NCBI GenBank assembly: GCA_024036415.1 | Contig: JAMWET010001646.1 | Location: 352,501-416,500, forward strand | DNA length: 64,000 bases | Direction: 5' to 3' | DNA from: Prochilodus magdalenae | Taxonomy: Eukaryota; Chordata; Actinopteri; Characiformes; Prochilodontidae | In this document: in pieces, positions 24,336 to 37,100 of the stretch | Layout: every line of letters starts with the position of its first letter | Numbering within the stretch: the first letter of the stretch is position 1 | Translations under genes and position numbers: made by a program | Notes under the pieces: model-generated | Database searches by the model: none | What the model was told of the DNA's origin: nothing | Seen by the model: the letters and a program-made list of their open reading frames with translations, nothing else

Positions 24336-24669
24336 AATCTACCCACCAAGTTTCATTCATAGCTATTTGTGCAGATATTCTTCTGAGTGTATAAAGGGTG
24401 CTAGTTTTGAAGGATGAGGGACAACAGGCACATACCTGCGAGCTTCATAATTCTGCAATATACATAATACCTGCAATCCCATAATTATTTTTGTTTTTTG
24501 TGACATCATAAAATAATAATAAAAGATAAACAATTAAAAAGCTGACTGTATGCACAGGGAAATTAGCTGTATTTTTGAGAATTTGAACAATGATTACATC
24601 CCCAATTACACTCTAATGTTTTCCAGTTCAATAGGAAAATTCAGTTTTCCTGTTTAATAAGCTTCTTTC

Positions 24670-24960
24670 GAGCACAGACCCTGACTCCAGATGATAACGT
24701 GTTACCTGTCCTTTTGTCTAATTACTGTGGCATCGTCTTTATGATGCAGTTCTACATTATGACTGAGCAACCGAGACAGAACACTGTGGGCACCTCATTT
24801 GTTAATTACCAGCATCTCGAGCAAATGTCTGTAATTCATGCTGACGGTGGTTCAACTCCCTGTAAGCTTTTCATTTCAGCCCCAATCAGAGGCTACGCAT
24901 TTGAATGGCCACAGCCTAAGGGTGTACCTTTGGCATACTAACGTTTTACCATAAACCCAC
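24670..24960. other. Unique noncoding block, possible conserved element
   Basis: Mixed-composition sequence with homeobox-like cores (CTAATTACTG, GTTAATTACC, GTAATTC) and no repeat structure. An 80-codon open frame crosses it but has no recognisable domain. Confidence 0.25.
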
Positions 24961-26520
24961 TACAGCTCTAACAAACATGGCACTGGATCACTGTTGTGCC
25001 GCAATGCAACAAAGTGGCTTGTTTTTTGTAATCCATTTTTTTTTAGCGCTTGTGAAGATGGCTTCTGCCAAGTTTAGAAATAAAGGTGTGCTGCAGTATG
25101 TGTGTGTTGCGCTGATGAAACTCATATAGTACATAGATGTGTGTGCAATTTTGTGTCAGCGCTACGCTATTTTCTGTCAGGCCACAATAAAACGGCATAT
25201 CTCAGATACAGATCGTGCAATTACAACACATTGCCGTATTAAAATCTGAACACTGCCTGCAGTGAGTGGGCGATGTAACCATATGTTAACATTATTGTGA
25301 TAAATTGGTCGTTTGCAAAAATTGATTAGATGTGCTGATGCTAAACCTAACGTTGAAGCAGATTTTGTCACTGCAGCCATATATGCAGAGGAGGATCTGC
25401 CATGGTGCACACAAGGTCTCCTAGCAAATGTAAATAAACAAGACAAATGATGGTGTGTGTGGAGGCGTGGTAATATTTATCTTTGCACAGAATGGTTTTA
25501 ATTGTTAGTGTGAGCACTATTTATAACTATTTATAATGGAAGCATTCAGCAGCACTTTCAGCAAGGTGGAAAAAGCTAACTTGGTTAGCTAACAGATCAT
25601 TGTTTGGTGCTGGACCACATAGTTACAAAAATACAGTAACCTGGATAACCTGGCTTCTCTTTAAGCTGCTTGCTACGAGTTTTGACTTTGCTTTATGAAT
25701 GTTGTCCTCCACACTGTTAATTTCTAAATGCTTTCCAGAGTATGTTGTGAGTACTTGTATTACATCTAGAGTAAATTTTAGAAAGTACTGTACCTCAGGG
25801 GTACATCATGAGTAAGGGAACATTACTGTACCACGTTCCAGTTACCGTTATGCTGTATTGACTTACACTGTCTCCATAAACTTTCTATTGACTCCAGACT
25901 TTTAACTCTTTTTAACTTTTTTTAAAAACTTTTACTACTTAAAAGTGCGATCTGTAAGGACTGTACTCTAAAGCATTCCAAAATTAGCTGAAGTTATCAT
26001 CAGAATGCAAAGAAATAAGTGCGTTGATGGTATGTCAAAGATGTATATGTATGGTGTTGCTGCTAGCCTCGAACCATCCTGTCACATAACATTTTGTACC
26101 TTAAGAGTCTCTGTAGTATTGAGTCCATCATCGGGCCAATATCAGCGGATGAACACAGAGCCCTGCTGCCCTGACAGCATGTTTGAACCTGTTATCAATC
26201 ATGTTGACCTGGACCTGATTAGAAAATTCTAAATGCCAAACAAGAGTTAATATTTGTGTTGCTTTCCACCTCTGGAGATGCTCTCTGCAAGTAAAGGGAT
26301 GGAATTGAGTGCTGAGCTCACAATGTTGATGTATGTTCCACAATGTAACTTATGTTGGGAGCAACCACTGTTGCCCACTATTAGTTTTAAGTATGAGTTT
26401 GACAGGTTTCTTACAAACTGTTCAGTTATGAAAAGGTACGATTATGTAACTTGCCTCTGAGAAAGTGAGTGGAGCATATTTTTAAAACTCATTTAAGGTA
26501 CCTGTTGTACTTTTCGAGCA
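24961..26520. other. Noncoding DNA, no gene seen
   Basis: AT-rich presumed intronic sequence with no supported features. Confidence 0.5.
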
Positions 26521-26582
26521 TATTTACATTGTTTGTATCTTGGGGGCCAAAATTTACCCAGATAGCTTTTTTTCTGACAATA

Positions 26583-27246
26583 TGCCATCCACCCAATCTG
26601 GCCCAACTGCACAATTCTTTATTAAAGCTGTAATTCGTCCACCTTCGGCCACCGTTATGTTACAGTCAAAGGTGACTAGTTGTTGGTATAATAAGCTGGT
26701 ATGGTTTGGAGCAGTCGTGGGCTGGAGGTTAGGGAATCAGCCTTGTGACCGGAGGGTCGCCGATTCGATTCCCTGAGCCTACAGTAACGACTGAGGTGCC
26801 CTTGAGCAACCCTTAACTGCTCCCTGGGCACCGTGGATAGGGCTGCCCACTGCTCCGGGTAAGTGTGCTCACCCTAGTGTGTTCACTAGTGAGTGTGTTT
26901 GTGAGTGTTTCACTTCGCGGATGGGTTAAATGTGGAGACTAAATTTCCCCACTGTGGGATCAACAAGGGACTTAAATCTAAAAAATATGAATGTACAATA
27001 ACCCCTAAATCTAATAACAATAAGTGTCAGCCCATTAACCTGCTTCTCAAAGTTTTTATACCCTGTTGGTGCTTGTTGACTATTCCACAACTTGTTTGCA
27101 ATTCTTAAAAAAAAACACTAAATGTCATGATAAGCTCATCATACCAACAACTAGTCACCTCTGACTGTAACATAACGGTGGAAGAAGGTGGACGAATTAC
27201 AGCTTTAAAGAAGAATTGTGCAGTTGGGCCAGATTTGGTGGATGTC
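26583..27246. mobile_element. Foldback element with inverted arms of about 115 bp
   Basis: The left arm (about 26,583-26,698) and right arm (about 27,131-27,246) are reverse complements with only scattered differences; both contain TCTGGCCCAACTGCACAATT, AAAGCTGTAATTCGTCCACC and CACCGTTATGTTACAGTC in that order when the right arm is read on the minus strand. The spacer holds a SINE (separate entry) and about 145 bp of other sequence. It has no transposase, so it is best seen as a MITE or foldback transposon. Confidence 0.85.
26706..26988 (+). mobile_element. tRNA-derived SINE
   Basis: The 5' part carries RNA polymerase III promoter boxes: an A-box-like GTGGGCTGGAGGTTAGG (about 26,717-26,733) and a B box GATTCGATTCC (26,762-26,772), spaced as in a tRNA gene. 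The body contains CTGGGCACCGTGGATAGGGCTGCCCACTGCTCCGG and the 3' part TTTCACTTCGCGGATGGGTTAAATG and CCCCACTGTGGGATCAACAAGG, which I recognise from memory as a SINE common in otophysan fishes. It sits in the spacer of the foldback element. Confidence 0.85.
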
Positions 27247-29310
27247 TTCCCTGGTGCAATTCTGACAAGAATTTGTGTGTAGTGGGATTTTAGCCACTGC
27301 AGGTAGACCCATATGATCGTATGCTTCCATACAAATGCAAATTCAGCTATTTCCTTCACAGTGGCCTTTGGCACACGCAAATGCAATCACTCCTTTTTGC
27401 CAATCATGCTTTGCAGCCCATTTTCCACACCTCCAATGAGACATTTACTGCACTGTATGAATCCCGTCATACACCCTGCAGGTGTTTGCAGCCTGAAGTT
27501 ACTACCACCTTAAACACAAAAGGTGACACATATTTGTTCTTTGAGCTTGCATATTGTATACCAGCAAATGTTTTCACATAGACATAGCCATTTCATCATA
27601 TATTAAAATATAACCCCAAAAAATATATCCACGTTTTAGCAGATTTCGGTCATTTAGAATTTGCTTTATGCTTTACCGGCATCTAATCTAAATATAGAGC
27701 TTGACCTGTCAAACATGATCATCCCTTAGTAGTACATTTTGGAGAAGAGTGTTAAGCTGTACTTGTACTTCAACAAGCCAAAGCAAGTGGATACACAGCA
27801 TGCTTGCTGAATGAAGAGTGGTGGAAAAGCTTTTTTGTGATGAATCATTTAGATTTGAAGTGCTTCTGGCCCTGGGCAGGAATGCGTGGCCAGCCGTCGC
27901 CCGCCCGCCCTCTGCCTCACCTCATTTCACTATCGCCATACTTCTAAATCTTCTTCACAAACAAAAAGCCTTTTCCTTCAAGCCTATGCGTGCCAGAAGC
28001 ACCTGCCTCGCATACTAACCAGCATCATGTCCCAGATTTAGAGGGAATAAATTATTCAACAGGTATATATATATATATATATATATATCTATATCTGTAA
28101 AAGACACATACATATACACTTAAATACATAGAGGCTCGTATTTATACCTATAGAAGATCAGTTCTGGGTGAAGGTAGGCAGGAAATGGCAGAGGAGCAGA
28201 GCACAAAGGCAACTGATTAGGAGGAGCTGACTAATAGAACGGCTTGTACAGTCATTATGGCTCTGAAGAACAGATCAATGCTGACAGGCATCCTGCCGGG
28301 AGGAGACCTCTCCACTGCTGCTTTGACCTGCACACTGCCCGGGTGGCAACTGCCACGGTCACAAACTGACAGTGGCCATAGACGCACAAATGACTCAAAG
28401 GGTTTTATTTTACTAAGCCAAATCTCAGACACTTTTAAAAGCAACAAAATTCTGAGAGTAGAGAGTGCTGTTGAGATGGGTATCAAGTGTCCAGGATGAG
28501 GGTTCATTAAGCACTCTTTATTGTGTCATGGCTTTGGAGAAATGGCTTAAAAGCTATCCTAATGCATTGTGCCATATGCTTTTGCCAGAGAGTCACCTTT
28601 AAATGAATGATGGTGCCACACGACCTTGGTAAAGTGCAAGTAGAAGAGTTTTGAGAACAGTACAGGTGCTAAGAGGCTCATATCAAAAAGGGAAAACCTA
28701 ATGCTGTAGTGTCACTGATCACATGATAATGACAACAGATATGTCATTCTAACATTTCATTGCCAGTCATCAGATGGAGAATGTCATTCTTGATTTCTCA
28801 AATCAACCTGAGAGGATGAAGAAGAAGCACTGATGCCATTTTTAATCTCTTGTCAATCATCTTGAAGATTCTGTTATCTATTAGATCATTTCAGGACTGG
28901 CAAACACAATGACGGCTTAAGCAAGAAACCATATTAGGCAACCGAAAGGAGTATTAACAGAAGGACCTCCTAAGGTTAACATTGGGGTGGCTTCCAGTTG
29001 TTCATGGGGAGAGCAGAGGTGAAGTTTTATCCTCAACTCAGTGGAGGAGGGATTGTGCATTTTCTGGTGACATGTTGCCCCCTGTTGTCTGGATTATTAG
29101 TTTGACAGGATACGGGCACCTTTGGTGTAAGTGCATAAGTTGCTTGTTAGCTCCAGTGTAGGGAGAACAGTATTAAGAGAACAGCATGCAAAGCTGTGTT
29201 TTCTCACTCCAGACAGAGAGGCATGAGGCGAGAGGGACTGTAATCTTAGTGAAGTAATCCCTTTTCATTAAGTATACTTTCTTAGACCTTGTGAGTCTTT
29301 CCATTGATCC
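27247..29310. other. Noncoding DNA with AT microsatellite
   Basis: Presumed intron. A pure AT run occurs at 28,063-28,088. No gene supported. Confidence 0.5.
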
Positions 29311-29500
29311 TGCTTTAATGTCAAGTCATTAACCGCACCGGTCCGGGCCTCCACGCGGCTTATAATAATGAAGTCCTTGCACGTTCTATAGGAACAGCGC
29401 TATGCCTTCAACGGAGGTAAAACACAGAGGAAAGAGGCCAGTGCTATTGCTCTAAGCCCAGGGCCAAGCACGACCGTGTCCCTCTGTGCTGCATAAGTGC
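29310..29500. other. Unique CpG-containing block, possible conserved element
   Basis: GC-richer than its neighbours (ACCGCACCGGTCCGGGCCTCC) next to CTTATAATAATGAAGTCC; unique, not coding. Called on composition only. Confidence 0.2.
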
Positions 29501-29644
29501 TGTGCTTTTATCTAGCTGTTTTTTTTCTCTCTGCATTTCTTCTTTCAACTTTTCTGTCTTTTGTATTAATAATCATTCCAGCTGATTCCCTGTTTCATAT
29601 TGCTATTCCAAAAAGAGACAGATCCATGTTCTATAGCTGCTAAC

Positions 29645-29656
29645 CTTGCTTTACCA

Positions 29657-29702
<46 letters not shown>

Positions 29703-30556
29703 TTGTCTCTCTCTCTCTCTCTCTCTCACTCTCTGTATGACTGACTGCTCTTATGTGGCTGCTACCTGTTCTCCTCCCCAACTCTGTCCAACTCCAGTCA
29801 CATCCTGTCTACAGCAGCCCTTCCAAACCCTCCCTCCGGCTCAGCCAGATTTTCCACTTCAATTACAAGGTGATATGTACTTCCTCTCATTTGCAAATGT
29901 TTTCAATCACGGCGGCTTAAAAAACGACTCTTCACCACCAACCTGCCTCTTTTAGAAGGTGAGCTGTCTACCCTTCCTTTTCTCAACTCCCCCCTTCCCC
30001 TCCCTCTCTCCTTAGTTCATTCCCTCCCTATTGCAGTATCTCTTAACCTCCTTCTTTTTACAGGGCCCTTTTTTCTCTTCTTCTCTAGTTGTTTCCTTGT
30101 TTATCTTCTTTTTCTTCCTCTCCCTTTTTCCTTTTTCTGTATCTGCCACTTTCACTTCCCTCACTCACTTTTCTCTATTTTTCCTCACTCTCTTCATCAC
30201 TCTCTTTCTTTATCTCTTACTTGTTCCCCAGCTCTCCTTTTTGTCTCTTATTTCACCCTTCCTTCCTTCGCCCTTATATCCGTCTTCTCTCTCTCTTGCT
30301 TGTCCTCTCCATCCTATCCCTCTCTCTCTTTTTCTGTCACTATTTCTCTCTTTTTTCTCTCTCTCTGACACACCTCTCTCTCTTTTTGTCTCCCCCATTT
30401 TATTACTCTGTGCTTATTTCTCTCTCACTCTCCATCGTTTTAAACCTATCTCTGTTCTTTCCTTCTCCTCTCTCTTCTTCCTGTCCCTTTCTCGTCTTCT
30501 AATCCCTCTCTCTCTCTTCCTCACTCTTTCTCCCCTCTCTGTCTTTTCCCCTTCCT

Positions 30557-30601
<45 letters not shown>

Positions 30602-30625
30602 CCTCTCCCTCTCTCTTCTGTGTGG
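29645..30625. repeat. CT microsatellite and long polypyrimidine tract
   Basis: CT runs at 29,659-29,728 are followed, after about 220 bases of mixed sequence, by roughly 650 bases (29,970-30,620) in which the plus strand is nearly all C and T. A pure CT run sits at about 30,560-30,597. Ser/Phe/Leu-rich frames across it, including a 328-codon one, are artefacts. Confidence 0.9.
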
Positions 30626-31880
30626 TATTCGCCTGTCACCCCGGTGTCACTACCCCCATGCTGTTTACCCTCCGCTCTGTTTGTGTTTGCTTGTTTGGTA
30701 GCGAGCAGCGACACTGGTGCCTCAGCTGGATAAAACACAGTCAGCACGCAGGCCTGATTAAAGCAAAGCCAGTCTGGACGTTAGAGATAGTACAGCAGCT
30801 TATGGGATTCACTGAGTCATACGCAGCGCGGCACCACGCTCCACAGCAACTTCAAAGTCTTTTATCAAACCAGCTTTCAAAACATGTATTCAATCATGCT
30901 AATTTCCCTTCCTTAGACCCCACTTTTCTATCCATGAAAAAGGATCTAGGGATCATGACACCACATTTGAAAATCATACTGAACTGTCACTTTTCTTCGC
31001 CCAAAGGGAACGGATGAGTGAGATAAAGACGTATCCTATTTTATTTCCTAAAGTCTTTTTTCCTAGACTGGCTACAAATATGGCAGTAAGCATTGTTTCT
31101 CTCTCTCTCTCTCTCTTTTTTTTTTTTGCTTGTTTGTTTTGTAGACAGCGTGAGCTCATTGCATTTGCCCCGGTTGCATCTGGATGAGTTTAGAATATTC
31201 CCACAGAGATCGACTGCATACTATCAGGAGGAGGAGAGTTTTCGCTCAGTCATCACATCTTTGTTAAACTACATGTTCAGAATTTGTTTTGTCAGCACAG
31301 CAAGTTCAAAATTTCAACTGCAGAATTTCCTCTGACATCCTTCGCTCTGAAAAACAAACCGCATAAACAGCGACAGCATGAGCCATTCAAAGGCCATCTG
31401 CTGCAGCTTTACCGTCCCTTTCTGCCATAACTCTCTCCGTGATATGGATTGGGTTATATTAAAGGATCCCTCTGATTTCAGAACAGTAAAGGTGTAAACC
31501 GATGAACCTGCCTCAGTTTACAGTCAAGGCTAAGCAAGAAGTTTTTGCAGTTCCTAAAAAACCTAGACTTACCTCTGGAGGTAAGAAATAATGGAAAAGA
31601 AAAATGTTTAGAGAGAAACAGATGTGAAGGGAATCGGAAGATAAGGTCTTGAGTTTCCTGTGCCATGCAGGGCTCCTTCACAGCAGATTGACTTAGTCCT
31701 GTTAAAAAAGTGCTTGTGCCTTGCATATCTCCCCATTGGGGCTATTATCTTCACACATTCCTGCCTAGCTTCCCTCCCATGCCCATCCTATACCCGAATA
31801 ACATTGTGCTAGGTTGCCAGAGAAGGAGAGATGGGAGATAAAGAGACTCATCACCTCTGGGACTAAGCCTGTAGCCCTTA
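30626..31880. other. Noncoding DNA, no gene seen
   Basis: Presumed intron with a CT/T tract at 31,097-31,130. No coding frame is supported. Confidence 0.5.
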
Positions 31881-31884
31881 CAAT

Positions 31885-32150
31885 CTTAAAAATAAAAGTG
31901 CCAAAAAGGCTTCCCTGGAACAATTCCATAGAAGAAGCGCTTTTTTGGCTACCCAAAGAATCTTTCAGTAGATGGCTGTATAAAAGAGTAGATCAAGCAT
32001 ATACAATAACAGACAATGGATGCTAGTAATCAGCAACTAGCATGATGTACTTTGCATAATGCTAATAGACTGCTACTCTCTTGCATTACATATTAGCAAG
32101 ATTAGCTGACAGATTTGACGGAACTATCTGAGGAACCATTTTAAAGCTGC
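31885..32150. mobile_element. Dispersed teleost repeat (AAAGAATC/AAAGAACC type)
   Basis: The run TTAAAAATAAAAGTGCC, GAACAATTCCATAGAAGAA and GGCTACCCAAAGAATCTTTCAG matches, from memory, a very common fish nonautonomous repeat built around TTTTTGGTTCCCCAAAGAACC. Related shorter pieces occur near 33,115-33,240 and 34,050-34,150. Confidence 0.5.
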
Positions 32151-32329
32151 AATGTTGCTTCCCAGGAAACCATGTTTACATGACTAATTAGAATTATATT
32201 CTATTATATATGTGTAAGGGGCAATGACATGACATGCAATGTTTTGTGTCAAATATTTCCCACAGAATATTAATAAACACGATATATGGTACATGATAAA
32301 CAATACCTCTTTTATGTGGAACAGTTTTC

Positions 32330-32820
32330 AATGCATTCACTTCTTTTGTCAGGTGATGCGCCACCCAACCATTTATGTTGATTTAATAAAAATAATTTAG
32401 TTAAACAAACTGTTAAATAAAATGTGATTTTATGTTTTATAATACCTTAGAATAAATAAAGCCATGTTGCAAAATACTCACCAATAATCACTGAAAAAGG
32501 TCTGTCCGCTAGTTCCTATAGCCTCAAATGTCAGGTGGCGCAACCGAGAAAACAAAGGACTTTTATTTTGACATACTTTTACAATTTGAGTGGCCAGGGT
32601 ATTGCATCAAAAAGAAAACCCCAGGTGACCTTAATGATGCAATATCAATGTCAGTATTTTCCCATATTTTTAGGAATATGTCATTTTGGTAAGTATGGTT
32701 CTGGTGGTACGACCTCAGGGAATACATCAAATGTGAGTAGATGTCTGTTTAATTGGGTGACAAAACCAGCAAGTCAAATAGTGCAGCCACCCCTGAACAG
32801 TTTTAATAACTGAAACAGGC
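32330..32820 (+). repeat. Dispersed repeat D, copy 1
   Basis: The segment 32,530-32,640 (GTCAGGTGGCGCAACC ... TTTTATTTTGACATACTTTTACAA ... CCAGGGTATTGCATCA) matches 49,325-49,430 in the same orientation with many point differences. The upstream AT-rich part also seems related. A second TCAGGTGATGCGCCACCC at 32,350 may be another end of the same element. Confidence 0.6.
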
Positions 32821-34040
32821 AATTAAAAGCTTCAATAACCCTACACAACTACAATTATTTTTGCACATGGATACAAATGTAGATATATCAGCACATATAG
32901 GGGGTTGGCAAGATTAGCTGACAGAACATTTTAAAAGGTGAAAAATCCTTCCACAGGAGAAGTAGCTCATCTAAATATGCTAACATGCCTATTGACGAAT
33001 TAGCAAACAACCACTAATTAGCATGATGTTAATTGTATAATGCTAATCCTCCATTCACTGTTAGCAGCATTAGCACAACTGTTCCTTTACAGAGCCAAGA
33101 TAAGTGTAGGAAGTGTAAGAACCTGAAGAACCTCGGCATAATGTGGGTTCGGTACCAAAGAAAGGTGTTCCATACATACAAGTGAAAAACCACTGAAGTA
33201 CCTTTATATTTGAGAGGTTGTTAAATAGAGAACCCACTTTCCAGGTTCCTCCACATCACAATCTGCAATGGCACTCAGAGCGGCAGTGCCAGTGCTTGCT
33301 GCAGGCTCAGCCAGGTCTCTGAGGCCCTGCAGCAGATGTGGAGAGAGAGAGAAAGAGGGAGAGAGGTATGACAGAAGATTCTCAGAAGGAATGAGGGAAA
33401 GACAGGAAAATAAAAGCAGGAGCATTGGCCAAGAGCAAATCCCTCACCTAGAAAGGCTGGAGAAGAGAGAGGGCTTGGGGTCTGGGGAATGAGATAAAGC
33501 CTTTTTGCGCTAATGCTCCGAATAAGCAAATGTGCTTGCCTGTTATATTGCCATATTACAAACACTCAGTGTACAAAGGACCTGCTAAGTGTCTGCTCTC
33601 CGGAGTTCAATGAGAGATGTGAGGTTTAAAAATAGTTTTCATGTTCCTAAGGTGCTGCTGAAAAAGGATCTCTCAGGTCTCCCTATAGTCCCAATAGACT
33701 TTAAGGCCTTTTGATTTTCAATCAATATTTTCATTGGCTCATTAGGTTTAACAGCAATTATCTAAGCTTGACTTACCTACCGATCAGTTCAGCATTTACA
33801 AAGGACAAAGCACACTAACAAATGCAGGGTATGCATGTTAGTATGCTTATTATTATGGTGCTGAACGAGATTTTTAGAGCATTGTAGGCCGGGCGTTGGG
33901 AATTGTTGGAGAGTTGTTTTACAGCACAACAGTTATACCCCTTAAAGGCACAACCCCACAGCAAAGAGAAAGCCAATGACATGGCAGATATTTTGGGTTT
34001 GCATCTGGACTGGCCAATAAGATCCATCCATCCTTTTTAA
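32821..34040. other. Noncoding DNA with GA-rich patch
   Basis: A segment at 32,910-33,060 (AAGATTAGCTGACAGA, AATTAGCATGATGT, TATAATGCTAAT) resembles 32,037-32,130 in shuffled order. A GA-rich patch lies at 33,339-33,366. No gene supported. Confidence 0.45.
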
Positions 34041-34160
34041 ACCACACATGGAGCAAGGCCAAAAAACACTTTTGGCTCCCTAAAGAACCATTGCATTTGT
34101 AAGCTTTTACATTTTTTAAAGAGCTATCCTTTAAAAAGTGATTGTTTTGGTGTCTTTATT
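34041..34160. mobile_element. Fragment of dispersed teleost repeat
   Basis: CACTTTTGGCTCCCTAAAGAACCATT and the flanking T/A-rich stretch match the repeat type at 31,885-32,150. Confidence 0.45.
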
Positions 34161-37100
34161 TTTTTTATTTGAGTATATGGTCTGCTGGAACAAAAGGGGA
34201 CCTAACAATGGAGATGGATGAGGTGTTTAATTAACCTTTTTGAACTGACAACCTTGCCAGCAATACATTCTGCCTCAAGAGAAGAGCTGTACATTGTAAA
34301 CTGGATCACCATATGTGCTGCTGTGTTTTCTATCGTTACTTAGATACAGTGTAAGTGCTTATTGGTTTTTTGCTTAATTGGAGTAACAATAAAACACATC
34401 TGAGGTGTGACTTGTGTTCATATATATGCATTTTGCATTTGTTTAAATGTAGATTGTGAGACAAACTGAATGCAAATCTACAAAAACTTCAGGATTGTTA
34501 AATCACATTCTTAACATCAGGCAAATGCAAAAACTACAACAAGAAAAGCAGATTACATAGCAGCAGATTACATAGCAGCAAGGTTTTTATCATATTCAAG
34601 TGGTCATGTAAACAGTTCTATCCATGAAAAAGGAAGGAACAGTGTTCACATTTCTTAAATTAGCTTAAGGTCTAGAAAGAAGAGCTGGATTTTAACTCGT
34701 TAATCTGATTTCTCAGGGCATGTGTACCCTTACTCTGATTTCTTTCATCTTTCTCAGGCTGTGTATGTGCATAAACAGACCCCTGCACCAAATTAAAGTA
34801 AACAGAGAATAACAAAGCAACCACAAGATGGCAACAAACAGCTTTGGCGTGATGTTAAAACCAACTACATGCATGATATTTGAGTTTTACAATACATATA
34901 CTTCATGGCTTTACTGACTGGTTACAAAGCAAAAACCTGATTACTGCCTATATGATGTACACTCAGATTTTTTTCCCCCACTATGCGATTACTCAAACCC
35001 AAGTAACAGTGGTGATCGGATTACTGGCACAATCTGAATTTCTGCAGTATATAGCACTATTAAGTGTATGTTAATGAATGAAATTTATGTAAATTCATGT
35101 AAATGAATCTTTACATATTACTTTACATTTATTTATTTAATAAAATCAGAGGGAATGTAATTTGTCCATAATATGGGTCTTTTAAATAAGCTTTTAATTC
35201 AAAAGAACCAAATCATATCACATGGTGTGACGGAAGAATGATCATTTTCTTATCGAGACAATCTGCTTCGGCCCAAAAACCACCAACGAGGCCCAACTGC
35301 AGAGGCCTTCAGTAAACTGTGTTAAATAGTTGTGCTGCAAAGAGGGCATTCTAACCTGACCTCCAGCAGAACCACGCCCTTCTGTAACACAATTGGGCAC
35401 CCCAGGTAAACAGCTGCTCCTTTCATTGTATGCCTCACTGACCGTGACTAGGTTTAAATGCTTAGATGTGATAGGAGAATACGCAGTACATGATGAGCTT
35501 GAGCAGAGAGCAAAAAGATTTTTTCCTTCTTGCTCAGGGACTAATGATAACAGGGAGTGTGAGAAATTGAGATGGTAGAGGGGGGGAAAAAAGCCCGGCA
35601 AACACTTTTCGCTGGAGATGAAGAATCTGCAGTTAAGTGCGGCAGTGCCCCCCACCTCCTCCTCTTCGTCTTCCCCATGTTCTTTCTTTGGCATGAACTT
35701 TTTTAGAGCTCTGATGGGAATTCACTCAGTGGATTGCTCCAGTTAAAAATGACAAAACAAAAATTGGAAGCATATTTTTCACACAGAAATAAGTGAGCCA
35801 GGGGCACGCTGTCAGAGTAATGCAGTTGATAAAGGAATTGGGAGAGGTGTGCCAAAGGAAAATATATTTCTGCTTTTATGAGGTCCACTTGAGCGATAAG
35901 ACGGTGGTGGCTTTTCTAGTGCCAGCCATTCCGAAATGTCCTTTTGTGGGAACGTGGGTTGTCAGAGCAGGTGTAAATACTGAAAAAGACTATGCTGTCT
36001 TTTTTTCTCTTATATACTCGGATGATGATAGCATCTGGGAGCTTTAGTAGTTTGGTAGAATTTATTGTTTGGCATAAAAAACTTTACTTGGCAAAAACAA
36101 TTCACTGAGGCCTGGCAGCCTACAGCGTTTAGGCAGAAGTGCTGCACTGCTTTCCAGCTCTACATTCACAATTTAAACTGCGGGTCACGCTGCTCCGCCA
36201 GGCTGACTATGGAAAATGTGGATAGTGACTTGATGCTTGGTAAATATTGTGCAGTTACTAGCACTGTTTACTCTCCTGGCTTTGGATTGCATGACAAGAC
36301 CGTATTGTAGACCTGCCCCCACGCCTACACACTCTCTGGAGTATTCATTATGTGTCTCTGTGTTGATGTCTGAGCGTGTACGCTATTGGGTAGCTGATAC
36401 AGCACTACGCCAACCAAACAATAGAAATGGTGAAACAAAAGAGAGGCTGTATTACTGCAAGGGAATCAGAGTGAGTTAACCCTTTAAGACATTCCCAATA
36501 TTCATTCTTCACCCTCAGCACTACTTTACACAAACAAATTTCCAAGAGTGTAACTGAATAATAATGAGTTGAAGAGGTCCATCTAAATATGTAGATTACC
36601 CAGTGCACATACATCACTTAAATTAAGCTCGATCTTGATCTGTGAGGGGCTTCATTTTTTTACCATCAGCAAATGAATTTGTTACGAATTAAGGTGTGTC
36701 CAGAAACGGATACATTATAGAGCCTTCAGATTAAAATTAGTTTAAATGTTGAACACAATATAACAAGAGGCAGCAGGTAGATCTGATGCAACAATGTTGC
36801 TGAGTTCATCAAACTATGCACACATGCATAGTGCTATTAGTATTTCTCACTTACACATGTTTTTTAAGCTAAGCAGATCTAGCCCTTTACATTAACAGCC
36901 CCTATTTGTTGATACTGATGTTTCGTCTTTGAACCTGGTGTAAAATAATAGCACTATCCTAAAGAGATGCTGTGTGTTTAGGTGTACTAACAACAAATGA
37001 AAAACCACTGAGCTCAGATTTGTCCCCCTATCATGTTCTGGTTGGGGCTCAGGCTTTCATAGCTATCCAGAGCACTGTGGTCATGCTAACTGGCATACTG

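Noticed and set aside
26706..26990. A tRNA gene suggested by the A and B boxes
   Set aside because: The sequence does not keep a cloverleaf and continues into a SINE body and tail, so it is a retroposon.
30031..31017. A 328-codon open frame on the plus strand
   Set aside because: It is produced by a C/T-only tract, encodes mainly Ser, Leu and Phe, and ends in unrelated sequence; there is no domain or splice support.
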